From VGPE01 sp031431395 (GTDB lineage Bacteria > Chloroflexota > Limnocylindria > Limnocylindrales > CSP1-4): a DNA stretch of 11,966 nt. This document shows positions 1 to 6,819 of the stretch, piece after piece; the stretch's first letter is position 1, and every line of letters begins with the position of its first letter. Below the pieces are notes generated by a model. The model saw nothing but the letters and a program-made list of their open reading frames with translations, was not told the origin of the DNA and searched no databases. The position numbers were made by a program, and so were the translations under genes. The stretch lies in contig JANPDJ010000293.1 of the NCBI GenBank assembly GCA_031431395.1, forward strand, positions 1 through 11,966. The letters are read 5' to 3'.

Positions 1-78
1 CGCGGCAAGGTCGGCCTGGCGATCCCGGGCGATGCGCGGGTTGGCGGACGAGGCTCCGGTCGGGGTCGAGGTGGTCAT
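1..78 (-). CDS. 5' end of an unidentified gene (partial)
   Basis: An ATG at 76-78 opens a minus-strand reading frame that stays open to the left edge and gives 26 residues beginning MTTSTPTGASSANPRIARDR. The codons are almost all G/C-ending (ACC, TCG, GCC, CGC), like the established genes here, which supports coding. There is no Shine-Dalgarno. A TTCAAT hexamer lies 7 nt upstream of the ATG, so a leaderless start is possible. It lies 99 bp downstream of the esterase-like gene on the same strand and could be its operon partner. The polar Thr/Ser/Pro-rich start matches no family I recognise, and no function is assigned. Confidence 0.45.
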   Translation of the reverse strand, partial: MTTSTPTGASSANPRIARDRQADLAA

Positions 79-177
79 GGGGCGCATTGAACGTTGCGTG
101 TGTGACGGCCGTGCGACATCGGTGTTGTCCGAACCCAGGCGCCGCGCCGCACGATCGAGATCCGATTCGCGGCAGCG

Positions 178-2175
178 TTACGGCGCAGCGAAGACCCCCA
201 GCCCGACCTGTCGCGCGGCGAGCAGCCCCAGTGCGCCCGGAAGCTGCTTCCGGACGGCCACCCACGAGAGGCCGTTAGGAGACGGCAGAACCGCGAACGG
301 GGCACCGCTCGATTCCAGCAGGCTCTTGAACGCCCTCACCTGGTCCAGGGCAGCACGGTTCGAGGCGTCCGTCGCAAGGACGAAGAACAGCCCCGCGCGT
401 ACGGACGCGGGCAGCCCGGGCAGGACGGCGACGGGTGAGGCGGCCGACTCAAGCGCGGGATCACCGTTGAAGGGACGTCCGGCGCTGGGCGTTGTCGTCG
501 TCCTCGACCGGGCGTCGAAGGAGCCGTTGAAGACCAGTGCCGAACCAAAGACGTCGGGGTGGCGCGCGAGCACGGCAGCCGCGCAGTACCCCCCGGGCGA
601 GAAGCCCATCAACGAGCGCGCCGCCGCGGTGGGGATCGTCCGGAAGGTCGCGTCCACGTACGCTGGCACCTCGAACGCCAGGTAGCGGTCGAACCATTCG
701 CGTCCGTCGTAGCTGTCCGCGCATTCGCTGTCCGCGAATGGGCCGCCGTACTGGTCCGCGAAGACCACGATCCCCGCCGGAATGATGCCCTTGCCGATGA
801 GGTCGTCGAGGAGCGTGGACATGCGCACCTGCTGTTCCCACGTGGACAGCGGATGGGGCGCCTCGTAGATCACCGGGTAGCGCTGCGTCGAGGCGTCGTA
901 GCCGGGCGGCAGGTAGATCTCGATCGTCGCATGATCCAGAAGGCCGCCCACCCAGGGCGCGGGCAGGTTGGCCGCAACGATCCGTCCCGAGCCCGCCGGG
1001 GGATTGGACGCCCATGGCCGGCCGGACCCAAGGGCCCCCTCCGTCGCAGATGCCCCGGGGCCTCCTGCCTCTGCCGGCACGAGCCGTGCGACGAGGATTG
1101 CCGGCCGGCTCGCCCCCGGGGCCGGGGAGGCAGCAAGGCCGGCCGGCGCAGGTGATGGGTTCGTGACGTCGAGCGCCCAGGCCGGCGGGCCGCCCTGGCG
1201 CATGTGGACGGCCGGGCCAATCGTGAGCATGTCCCAGAACACCGGCAGCGTGACCGCCAGCAGGCCCACGACGACGGCGGCGGCGGCGATCCGTGCGGCT
1301 GCGCGTACATCGCGTCCGCGCCGTCCAGCGATCTCGACGACCGCGCCGCGGAGCATCTCGAGCCGCGCTGCCACGTCGCGACCCAGTACGGCCGCGGCCC
1401 AGCCGAGGACGAGCGCGACGGTGATGAGCGTGAGCGCGGAGAGGCCCCACCCCACGGGATCGAACGTGCCGTCCGGGCCCGCGGCGCGCATGGCTTCGCG
1501 AGTCTCCTGCCGGAACACCTGGTAGAACGTGAGCAGAACCACGCCGGTCCCGGTGGCTGCGGCGATCCCGAATCGACCCCCGGCTCCGGCGACCACGGCA
1601 GCGCCGATGGCGCCCATGAGAAGCGCGGTGAGCAGGACGGCGCGGTCCGGGCCGAAACCGGCGACCTGGAGCACGCGCTCGGCGTCATCCACGAACCCCA
1701 GCCGGGCCATTGCGATCACGACGAGCACCGACAGGCTGAAGCCGAAGATGGTCGGCCACCAGGCAGCCGCCTGGCCGGCGAGGCTGGGCAGAACCGCCGC
1801 GGCGAGCGGGAGGCCGCCTGGAGCCACCGGCGTGGCATCGTCGCCGGCCTCCGTGCCGCCTTCGGGGGCCGCCTCGGCCGTTTCGGCAACGGGTGTCGCA
1901 TCGACCGCTTCGTCGGGGCCGACCAACCCGGCGTCCGAGGCTGAGGCGTCGGGGGCCGGTTCTGCATTCGGGGGCGGCTCGACCGTGCTGGTTTCTTCGG
2001 CGAGGCCGTCGGCAGCCGCCGCCGGGTCGGTGCCGGTGATGTCGTCGGCGACCGCCGGTTCGCCGGTTCCGGACGCGGCGACTGCTTCGTGCCCAGGGCC
2101 GATCTCCGGCGCCGGGCTCGAACCGAAGGCGAACGCGACGTCCTCGGTCGCGCCGTCCCACTCCTCGCGGGTCAC
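178..2175 (-). CDS. membrane-anchored esterase-like alpha/beta hydrolase lacking the expected catalytic His
   Basis: This is a 665-residue protein with three parts. Residues 1-120 are a low-complexity, acidic Ala/Pro/Glu-rich stretch, probably disordered. Residues about 140-318 hold some five hydrophobic segments (140-160, 178-198, 203-220, 243-264, 296-318). Residues about 400-650 are an esterase D/antigen 85-like domain (putative esterase family). The nucleophile elbow GFSPGG puts the serine at 526, and Asp603 in LATDASNR is the likely acid. The terminal motif, normally GGHSW in this family, reads NGLSW, so Leu636 sits where the catalytic His belongs. The positive loop at 284-296 predicts that the hydrolase domain faces outside. 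The GTG start at 2175 is the only usable one after the upstream in-frame stop (2224-2226), and its ribosome site is weak. The gene lies 48 bp downstream of a small zinc-motif ORF in the same frame. The fold call is firm; activity is doubtful. Confidence 0.85.
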   Translation of the reverse strand: MTREEWDGATEDVAFAFGSSPAPEIGPGHEAVAASGTGEPAVADDITGTDPAAAADGLAEETSTVEPPPNAEPAPDASASDAGLVGPDEAVDATPVAETAEAAPEGGTEAGDDATPVAPGGLPLAAAVLPSLAGQAAAWWPTIFGFSLSVLVVIAMARLGFVDDAERVLQVAGFGPDRAVLLTALLMGAIGAAVVAGAGGRFGIAAATGTGVVLLTFYQVFRQETREAMRAAGPDGTFDPVGWGLSALTLITVALVLGWAAAVLGRDVAARLEMLRGAVVEIAGRRGRDVRAAARIAAAAVVVGLLAVTLPVFWDMLTIGPAVHMRQGGPPAWALDVTNPSPAPAGLAASPAPGASRPAILVARLVPAEAGGPGASATEGALGSGRPWASNPPAGSGRIVAANLPAPWVGGLLDHATIEIYLPPGYDASTQRYPVIYEAPHPLSTWEQQVRMSTLLDDLIGKGIIPAGIVVFADQYGGPFADSECADSYDGREWFDRYLAFEVPAYVDATFRTIPTAAARSLMGFSPGGYCAAAVLARHPDVFGSALVFNGSFDARSRTTTTPSAGRPFNGDPALESAASPVAVLPGLPASVRAGLFFVLATDASNRAALDQVRAFKSLLESSGAPFAVLPSPNGLSWVAVRKQLPGALGLLAARQVGLGVFAAP

Positions 2176-2223
2176 CGGGATGATCCGCCCCGCGACGTGG
2201 AACAGCCGGCGCGCCGGACCATG

Positions 2224-2457
2224 TCAGCCGGGACCGCCGGATCCCTTCCAGACCCAGACGCGCGTCCGCTCACGGTCGCTCTCGCCAACGGCAACGCCCA
2301 CCCCGAGGCCGCTCTCGGCCATGAGGGCCTGGCGGACATACGGTGCGTGGCCGGGGCACAGCAGGACGTCCGGGCGGTGGGCGTCGCCCGGGATCGTGAC
2401 CGGTTCGGCCGCGACATCCTCGCAGCCCACGTACTGGCAACCACGCTGCTCCTGCAC
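2224..2457 (-). CDS. small putative zinc-binding protein (77 aa)
   Basis: A GTG at 2455-2457 opens 77 codons with very strong G/C third-position bias, ending TGA at 2224-2226. The protein has Cys7-x4-Cys12 and, 21 residues later, Cys34-Pro-Gly-His37. This is a C-x4-C...C-x2-H arrangement seen in many small bacterial zinc-ribbon-like proteins. The C-terminus is basic and aromatic (TRVWVWKGSGG). A CACAAT hexamer ends 6 nt before the GTG and there is no Shine-Dalgarno, so a leaderless transcript is plausible. The ORF shares its reading frame with the esterase-like gene 48 bp downstream and probably forms a transcription unit with it. It diverges from the dehydrogenase gene across 63 bp. I do not recognise a specific family; zinc binding is inferred from residue spacing only. 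Confidence 0.5.
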   Translation of the reverse strand: MQEQRGCQYVGCEDVAAEPVTIPGDAHRPDVLLCPGHAPYVRQALMAESGLGVGVAVGESDRERTRVWVWKGSGGPG

Positions 2458-2520
2458 CCGGCTATTGTGCGCGCGGGACGGCGGACTGCGAAGGGCACTC
2501 TGCGCAACAAGGAGGGGACC
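2458..2520. promoter_or_regulatory. 63-bp divergent intergenic region
   Basis: This short gap separates the divergent starts of the zinc-motif ORF and the dehydrogenase gene, so it should carry both promoters. On the minus strand CACAAT (2464-2469) lies 6 nt before the GTG start and could be a -10 element. On the plus strand the ribosome site AAGGAGG is at 2509-2515, 5 nt before the ATG. I see no clear -35 element on either strand. Confidence 0.35.
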
Positions 2521-3597
2521 ATGGCCACGGCAACGAGAGAGCGCGTCCGGGTGGACGCCGGGCGACTCGAGCGGTTCGTGAGTGACGCCCTTGAGCGCAT
2601 CGGGATGCCGCACGAGGACGCGGCGGTCACGGCGACAGGCCTCGTCCTTGCCGACCTTCGCGGCCATGAGAGCCACGGCGTCTCGAACAACCTCATGGGT
2701 GGCTACGTGCCCGCCCTCCGGTCCGGCGCGACAAACGCCACCCCGCACCCGCGGATCATCCAGGAGACGGCCGTCACGGCCCGCTGGGACGGCGATCGCG
2801 GGATGGGATTCGTGGTGGGCCACAAGGTCATGCACGACGTGATTCGTCGGGCGGCGGAATACGGCACGGCGTTCGCAACGGTTCGAAACAGCCGTCACTA
2901 TGGAATGGCGCAGTACTACTCCCTGATGGCCGTGCCGCACGACCAGATCGGGCTGTCCATGACCAACAGCCTCACCGCCGGCGTCGTGCCCTTCCAGGGC
3001 CGCGAACCTCGCACGGACACCAACCCGATCACGGTGGCCGCGCCGGCAGGCAAGGAGCCGCCGTTCGTGCTCGATATGGCGACCACGACGGTGGCCGGGG
3101 GCAAGATCGCAAACGCCGTCCGCGACGGCGTTCCTGTGCCGCCCACCTGGGCGCTGGGCCGGGACTTCCAGCCGACGACGAATGCCCGCGAAGCCCTCGA
3201 ATCCGGGCTGATGCTCCCTCTCGGCGCGACGAAGGAAGGTTCCGCGCACAAGGGGTCCGGCCTCGCGCTCTGGGTGGACATCATGAGCGGCGTTCTCTCC
3301 CTGGCAGGGTTCCCCGCGATCGCGAAGGATCCGGGCGAGGTGGGCCACTTCTTCGGCGCGTGGCGGGCGGACGCGTTTGCACCGCTCGACGAATACAAGG
3401 CGATGATGGACGAGCGGCTCCGCGATATCCGGGACACTCCACCCGCGCCCGGCTACGACCGCGTCTACTACGCGGGCCTGCCGGAATGGGAGGCAGAGCA
3501 GGACAACCGCGCCCGGGGTGTCCCGCTGCACCCGAACGTGATCAAGGCACTGCGCAACCTGGCAACCGAAACCGGCGCGGCGTTCGACCTGGACTGA
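2521..3597 (+). CDS. malate/L-lactate dehydrogenase family oxidoreductase (Ldh2/MdhB type)
   Basis: This is a 358-residue NAD(P)-dependent oxidoreductase of the malate/L-lactate dehydrogenase family (PF02615), a fold unrelated to classical LDH. The family interconverts 2-hydroxyacids and 2-oxoacids, or reduces related substrates such as 2,3-diketogulonate, ureidoglycolate or cyclic imines, in the cytoplasm. The hallmarks are present: RGHESHG (48-53, with the conserved His), NSRHYG (123-128), TDTNP (165-169), LDMATTTVAGGK (184-195, cofactor region) and AHKGSGLAL (242-250). The length is typical. The ATG at 2521 is preceded by AAGGAGG with 5-nt spacing. An in-frame upstream extension exists but has no family similarity and ignores this site. 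The gene ends at a strong hairpin and converges on the nicotinate phosphoribosyltransferase gene. The substrate cannot be read from the sequence or the neighbours. Confidence 0.93.
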   Translation: MATATRERVRVDAGRLERFVSDALERIGMPHEDAAVTATGLVLADLRGHESHGVSNNLMGGYVPALRSGATNATPHPRIIQETAVTARWDGDRGMGFVVGHKVMHDVIRRAAEYGTAFATVRNSRHYGMAQYYSLMAVPHDQIGLSMTNSLTAGVVPFQGREPRTDTNPITVAAPAGKEPPFVLDMATTTVAGGKIANAVRDGVPVPPTWALGRDFQPTTNAREALESGLMLPLGATKEGSAHKGSGLALWVDIMSGVLSLAGFPAIAKDPGEVGHFFGAWRADAFAPLDEYKAMMDERLRDIRDTPPAPGYDRVYYAGLPEWEAEQDNRARGVPLHPNVIKALRNLATETGAAFDLD

Positions 3598-3600
3598 CGG

Positions 3601-3633
3601 GGCGGGCCCGAGGGCCACGGGCTCGGGCCCGCC
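3601..3633. terminator. bidirectional hairpin terminator between convergent genes
   Basis: GGCGGGCCCGAG (3601-3612) pairs perfectly with CTCGGGCCCGCC (3622-3633) across a 9-nt loop, giving a 12-bp stem. It fills the 36-bp gap between the dehydrogenase stop (3595-3597) and the phosphoribosyltransferase stop (3634-3636). It has no clear U-tract on either strand, as is common in very GC-rich genomes. It probably ends both transcripts. Confidence 0.75.
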
Positions 3634-5112
3634 TCAGCCGGGGGGCCCAGGCTTCCGCTCCGTGACCAGCACCGAATCGATGAGCGCCTCACGGCGCTGG
3701 TGAAGCGCGGACTCCAGCCCGGCCGGATACGCATGCGGGTTGACGCGCCGGAGCACGGCCGGGTCAAACCGCGCCAGGGATGCCCTGGTACGCGCACGGA
3801 TCTCGTGGACCGATGGGCTGGGTGCCAGCCGGCGCCCGTCGCGCATCACCGGCTGGAGCAGCTCCTCGTGCTCCGGCAGGTCTTCGAGCCGCTTCCGGCG
3901 GTGCGGGGTCGTGGGATGGATGATGGTCAGCGGCCGGGCCTCAGCCGTCAGTTCGTCCACGATGGCGTCCCCGGCCGCAACGCCGTGCTCGTCGTAGTAG
4001 CGGCGCACGGACAGGATCCCGGGCACCGTCGTCTTGTCCGGCTGCTCGGACACTTTCAGGACATGGCGCCACGGGCCATCCTCGCGACGAATTGCGGCGA
4101 GCTTGTAGACGCCGCCAAGCGCCGGCTGGCCGTCTGCCGTGACGAGCTTCGTCCCCACGCCCCAGGTGTCGATTGCCGCGCCCTGGAGGCGGAGGGATTC
4201 GATGGTCTCCTCGTCCAGGTCGTTGGAGGCCATGATCCGGGCGTCCGGGAAGCCGCCCGCGTCCAACTCGTGGCGGGCCTCGATGGAGAGGTACGCGAGG
4301 TCCCCCGAGTCGAGCCGAATGCCCTGGAGTTCGTGCCCGGCGGCTCGAAGCGCCCGCCCGGCCTCGATCGCATGCTCCACGCCGCGCGCCGTGTCGTACG
4401 TGTCCACGAGGAAGACCGATTCGTTGGGCATCGTGTCCGACCACGACTGGAAGGCCTCCACCTCGGAATCGAACGAGAGCACCCAGGAATGCGCGTGCGT
4501 GCCCCGGACGGGAATGCCGAATTCCTTGCCTGCCAGCACGTTGGACGTGCCAGCGCAGCCGCCGATGTACGCAGCCCGACTCGCCGTGAAGCCGCCGTCG
4601 GCACCCTGCGCCCGCCGCAATCCGAACTCGACCACGGGTGCATCCCCCGCCGCACGAACGATCCGCGCGGCCTTCGTCGCGACAAGCGTCGGGAAGTTAA
4701 GCGCGTTGAGGACGGTGGTTTCGACGATCTGCGCTTCGAGGAGGCCGCCGCGGACCCGCAGCAGTGGCTCGAACGGAAAGACGGGCGTCCCCTCCGGCAT
4801 CGCATCGACGTCGAGGTGGATCGTGAACCGTGACAGGTAGTCGAGGAATTCCGGCCGGAAGACCGGCGAGTCATCCGCGGCGCGGAGCGTGGCGAGGTAC
4901 GCCACGTCGTCGGCCGTGAACGCGAACGATTCGATCCGGGCCAGGGCGTCGTCGAGGCCGCATGCGATCGCGTGGCCGCCGCCGAACGGGCCGCGTCGGA
5001 ACGACACGTAGAAGACCCCTTCCACGTCGGCCCGTCCACTCGCCCAGTACGCCTGGGCCATCGCGAGTTCGTAGAGATCGGTGAGCAGCGCGGAGTGCTG
5101 CGGCCCATTCAT
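3634..5112 (-). CDS. pncB: nicotinate phosphoribosyltransferase
   Basis: This 492-residue enzyme makes nicotinate mononucleotide from nicotinate and PRPP with ATP hydrolysis, the first step of Preiss-Handler NAD salvage in the cytoplasm. The family motifs appear in order: LLTDLYELAMAQAYW (9-23), EFGLRRAQGADG (162-173), GTSNVLAG (188-195), RGTHAHSW (203-210, containing the His expected to be phosphorylated), VDTYDT (236-241), IRLDSGDL (265-272), ASNDLDEE (295-302) and WGVGTKL (317-323). The ATG at 5110-5112 is chosen because the family starts just before the LLTDLYEL motif. A 55-residue extension to 5277 is possible but has no family look. There is no Shine-Dalgarno. The start instead overlaps the stop of a possible 15-codon leader ORF by ATGA, which suggests coupled translation. 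It is probably monocistronic apart from that leader. Confidence 0.95.
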   Translation of the reverse strand: MNGPQHSALLTDLYELAMAQAYWASGRADVEGVFYVSFRRGPFGGGHAIACGLDDALARIESFAFTADDVAYLATLRAADDSPVFRPEFLDYLSRFTIHLDVDAMPEGTPVFPFEPLLRVRGGLLEAQIVETTVLNALNFPTLVATKAARIVRAAGDAPVVEFGLRRAQGADGGFTASRAAYIGGCAGTSNVLAGKEFGIPVRGTHAHSWVLSFDSEVEAFQSWSDTMPNESVFLVDTYDTARGVEHAIEAGRALRAAGHELQGIRLDSGDLAYLSIEARHELDAGGFPDARIMASNDLDEETIESLRLQGAAIDTWGVGTKLVTADGQPALGGVYKLAAIRREDGPWRHVLKVSEQPDKTTVPGILSVRRYYDEHGVAAGDAIVDELTAEARPLTIIHPTTPHRRKRLEDLPEHEELLQPVMRDGRRLAPSPSVHEIRARTRASLARFDPAVLRRVNPHAYPAGLESALHQRREALIDSVLVTERKPGPPG

Positions 5113-5156
5113 CGTGGGACGGGCGGATGCAGGGAGCGAAGTGCGGCGAACTTCAT
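5109..5156 (-). CDS. possible 15-codon leader ORF coupled to pncB
   Basis: ATG at 5154-5156 opens MKFAALRSLHPPVPR, and its TGA (5109-5111) overlaps the nicotinate phosphoribosyltransferase start as ATGA. A TATCGT hexamer (5164-5169) lies 7 nt before this ATG, matching a leaderless promoter (TANNNT then about 7 nt), and no Shine-Dalgarno is present for either start. If the transcript begins at this ATG, translation of the leader would deliver ribosomes to pncB. The ORF is too short for codon bias to be informative, so it may be chance. The peptide contains three prolines but no run of a regulatory amino acid. Confidence 0.28.
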   Translation of the reverse strand: MKFAALRSLHPPVPR

Positions 5157-5163
5157 GGCAGCC

Positions 5164-5169
5164 ACGATA
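5164..5169 (-). promoter_or_regulatory. candidate -10 element for pncB
   Basis: TATCGT on the minus strand fits TANNNT and sits 7 nt before the ATG of the short leader ORF and about 51 nt before the pncB ATG. No convincing -35 element is visible 16-18 nt further upstream. It is the best candidate in the 5113-5341 divergent region. Confidence 0.3.
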
Positions 5170-5341
5170 CCGCCCCTCAGAATGCCGCCGCTCTCGACTC
5201 CGCGGCGTGGGCGCGACCGGCAATGCCAGGCTGCTCTTGACGCGAGTGCTATTACGAAACTCTGCGGGGTGGATCATGCTGACGCGGGAGGCAACCCATG
5301 ACGCTCACTTGTGGCAGGACCACACGACGGGACAGGTCGGC

Positions 5342-6139
5342 ATGAATCCCTTCTACCTGCCGAACGAACGGGCATTCCTCCGCTACATCGAGATCCCGGG
5401 CGATGGTCCGCCCCTGCTCTGGCTGCACGGCTGGCAGTGCTCCTCGACCGGCGAGCTACTGCCGGCCGCAGTCCGGACGCCGTTGCGAGGGCGCCGTTCG
5501 CTCCTGATCGACTTCCTCGGCCACGGCTACAGCGACAAGCCGCTGGACTTCGGCTATGCCCTCGAGGATCACGCGAGGACGATCGTTGCCCTCATCGATG
5601 CCCTGGGACTGACCGAATGCGGCCTGGTGGGTCACAGCATGGGCGGTGGTGTCGCCATCCGCGTGGCGGCGGCTCGACCCGGGATCGTGTCGCTGCTGGT
5701 GATGGCCGAAGGGGCTCTGGGTCTCGGCGATGGAGCGGCACCGTTCGACGGGCAGCCCGAGGACTGGTACGTCGAGCACGGGTTCCCCGAGCTGCTCACG
5801 AGCCAGGCGCTCGAAGCGGAAGCGCAACCGACGGGCCTGCGGGCGGCCCATCTCGGGATCACCCGCCTCGTCGAGCCCCGAGCGATCTTCCGCGAGGCCG
5901 TCTCGATGAGCCACCGTACCGAGCCATCAATCCTCTCGCTCTTGGCCGGGCTCACGATGCCACGCTGGTATCTCCTGGGCGAGCTGAGCGATCGCGAGCC
6001 TGAAGCGGACCGCGACCTCACAGCGATAGGCGTCGGGTTGAAGATAGTCGCGAACACTGGGCACGTGATGGGACTGCAGAACCCAGAGGGACTGGCAGAG
6101 ACCGTCGCTGAGGCGCTGGCCGAGTCCTGGCCGAGGTAA
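5342..6139 (+). CDS. alpha/beta hydrolase
   Basis: This is a 265-residue alpha/beta hydrolase fold protein of the soluble esterase/C-C hydrolase/haloperoxidase type. The oxyanion strand is LLWLHGW (25-31), the loop before the elbow is DFLGHGYSDKP (57-67), and the nucleophile elbow GHSMGGG (97-103) places Ser99. The acid is probably Asp217 or Glu214 in LLGELSD, and the base is His241 in NTGHVMG, so the triad looks intact. There is no signal peptide, so it is cytoplasmic. The ATG at 5342 is preferred because an AGG lies 5 nt upstream and the protein then begins like relatives. An in-frame ATG at 5278 would add 21 residues. It diverges from pncB, with no clear promoter of its own. The substrate is unknown. 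Confidence 0.88.
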   Translation: MNPFYLPNERAFLRYIEIPGDGPPLLWLHGWQCSSTGELLPAAVRTPLRGRRSLLIDFLGHGYSDKPLDFGYALEDHARTIVALIDALGLTECGLVGHSMGGGVAIRVAAARPGIVSLLVMAEGALGLGDGAAPFDGQPEDWYVEHGFPELLTSQALEAEAQPTGLRAAHLGITRLVEPRAIFREAVSMSHRTEPSILSLLAGLTMPRWYLLGELSDREPEADRDLTAIGVGLKIVANTGHVMGLQNPEGLAETVAEALAESWPR

Positions 6140-6475
6140 CGCTCATTCGTCGATCAGCTGGACGCAAGGTTCCGGCCCGTGTCCGCGCGGCGCCGCGTCG
6201 AAGCGATCGTCGCAGGAGAATCAGGCTCACGCCGCCCCCAGGAGGCCCGCTTCCGCCACCGATGCGTCCGGGGACTGGTATCCACCGAATCGCCCGCAAT
6301 CTTCGGCGTGAGGCGCCCCTTCACGCACGACGAGCCCGCGCAGAGCACCTCCAACGCCCCCGTTGAGCGGATAGCAGTCCCCCGGTAACTGAGTGGTGTC
6401 CGGAACGCCCCCTCGGTCGAATACCAGTCCCTCCACGACTACCTGACTGGCAGAGAGGGATGCAGCTGCTTCCGA
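6140..6475. other. about 336 bp with no convincing gene
   Basis: Several overlapping short ORFs exist on both strands, but none has the G/C third-position bias of the neighbours, a good ribosome site or a recognisable domain. The stretch is slightly less GC-rich than its surroundings and contains the inverted repeat at 6271-6431. It may be a decayed gene, a small element remnant or the 3' region of the two flanking genes. I see no tRNA, terminator with a U-tract or CRISPR-like repeat here. Confidence 0.5.
6271..6431. repeat. long-range inverted repeat, arms 18/19 bp
   Basis: GGGACTGGTATCCACCGA (6271-6288) is matched, as reverse complement, by TCGGTCGAATACCAGTCCC (6413-6431). Eleven bases at the outer ends are identical, followed by a 7-8-base inner part with one gap and a small mismatch cluster. 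The arms enclose about 124 bp. This could be the terminal repeats of a roughly 160-bp miniature element, or one long RNA hairpin. I see no clean target-site duplication, so chance is not excluded. Confidence 0.35.
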
Positions 6476-6616
6476 TCAGCGGATCTGCTCTGCCGCCTGG
6501 CTGAAGTACCGGCCGATCGTGTAGGCAATCTCCAGGGCGATCGCGGCGAAGGCGACAAGGAACGCGATCGGCGCGATCAGGCGTGGGTCGATGCGCCGGC
6601 GCGGTGTCGGGTTGAT
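6476..6616 (-). CDS. 46-aa single-pass membrane protein, apparent ATC start
   Basis: The frame ending TGA at 6476-6478 encodes a basic, Pro/Arg-rich head (NPTPRRRIDPR), one hydrophobic helix of about 22 residues (residues 13-34: LIAPIAFLVAFAAIALEIAYTI) and a short tail GRYFSQAAEQIR. The positive head predicts an N-in, C-out orientation. A very strong Shine-Dalgarno, GGAGGAGG (6623-6630), lies 6 nt before an ATC codon at 6614-6616. No ATG, GTG or TTG exists in this frame near the site, so ATC looks like the start codon, or an ATG has been altered. The protein is far too short for a domain assignment. It diverges from the metallo-beta-lactamase-fold gene. The membrane helix and ribosome site are seen directly; function is unknown. 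Confidence 0.55.
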   Translation of the reverse strand: MNPTPRRRIDPRLIAPIAFLVAFAAIALEIAYTIGRYFSQAAEQIR

Positions 6617-6622
6617 GGCGGA

Positions 6623-6630
6623 CCTCCTCC
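6623..6630 (-). promoter_or_regulatory. Shine-Dalgarno deciding the ATC start
   Basis: GGAGGAGG on the minus strand is the strongest ribosome-binding site in the window. It is followed by the 6-nt spacer TCCGCC and then ATC AAC CCG. Its spacing is ideal for initiation at that ATC and for no standard start codon. Confidence 0.6.
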
Positions 6631-6819
6631 GTGCGTATCCGGGTCGAACCGTACCCAGCGACCCTCCCGTGAGGCTCTGACCCGATAGTCCCGTGCCTGA
6701 CCTCGTGGCGCGACGGCGCCGTCCGGGTTTCGCGACTCGGGTTTCGCAGCCACCCGCTCCGACCGGCGATCTGCCCGGGTTTTGTGGCGATCCGGTGCCA
6801 CTCCGCCACACTGGACGGC

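Noticed and set aside
2089..2520. In-frame upstream extension of the dehydrogenase ORF (to 2089).
   Set aside because: A strong AAGGAGG sits 5 nt before the ATG at 2521, the family starts there, and the extension overlaps the two minus-strand genes.
3700..4833. 377-codon plus-strand ORF opposite pncB.
   Set aside because: It is antisense to an unmistakable enzyme, and its composition is that of a shadow frame.
5113..5277. 55-residue N-terminal extension of the nicotinate phosphoribosyltransferase.
   Set aside because: The family begins just before LLTDLYEL; the extension is low in family similarity and has no ribosome site.
6186..6197. Perfect 12-bp palindrome CGCGGCGCCGCG as an operator or terminator.
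   Set aside because: GC-only palindromes are frequent by chance at this base composition, and it has no loop or U-tract.
6227..6436. 69-codon minus-strand ORF (GTG start) in the gap after the alpha/beta hydrolase.
   Set aside because: It has mixed third-position composition, no ribosome site and no recognisable motif; the same region has equally good ORFs in other frames.
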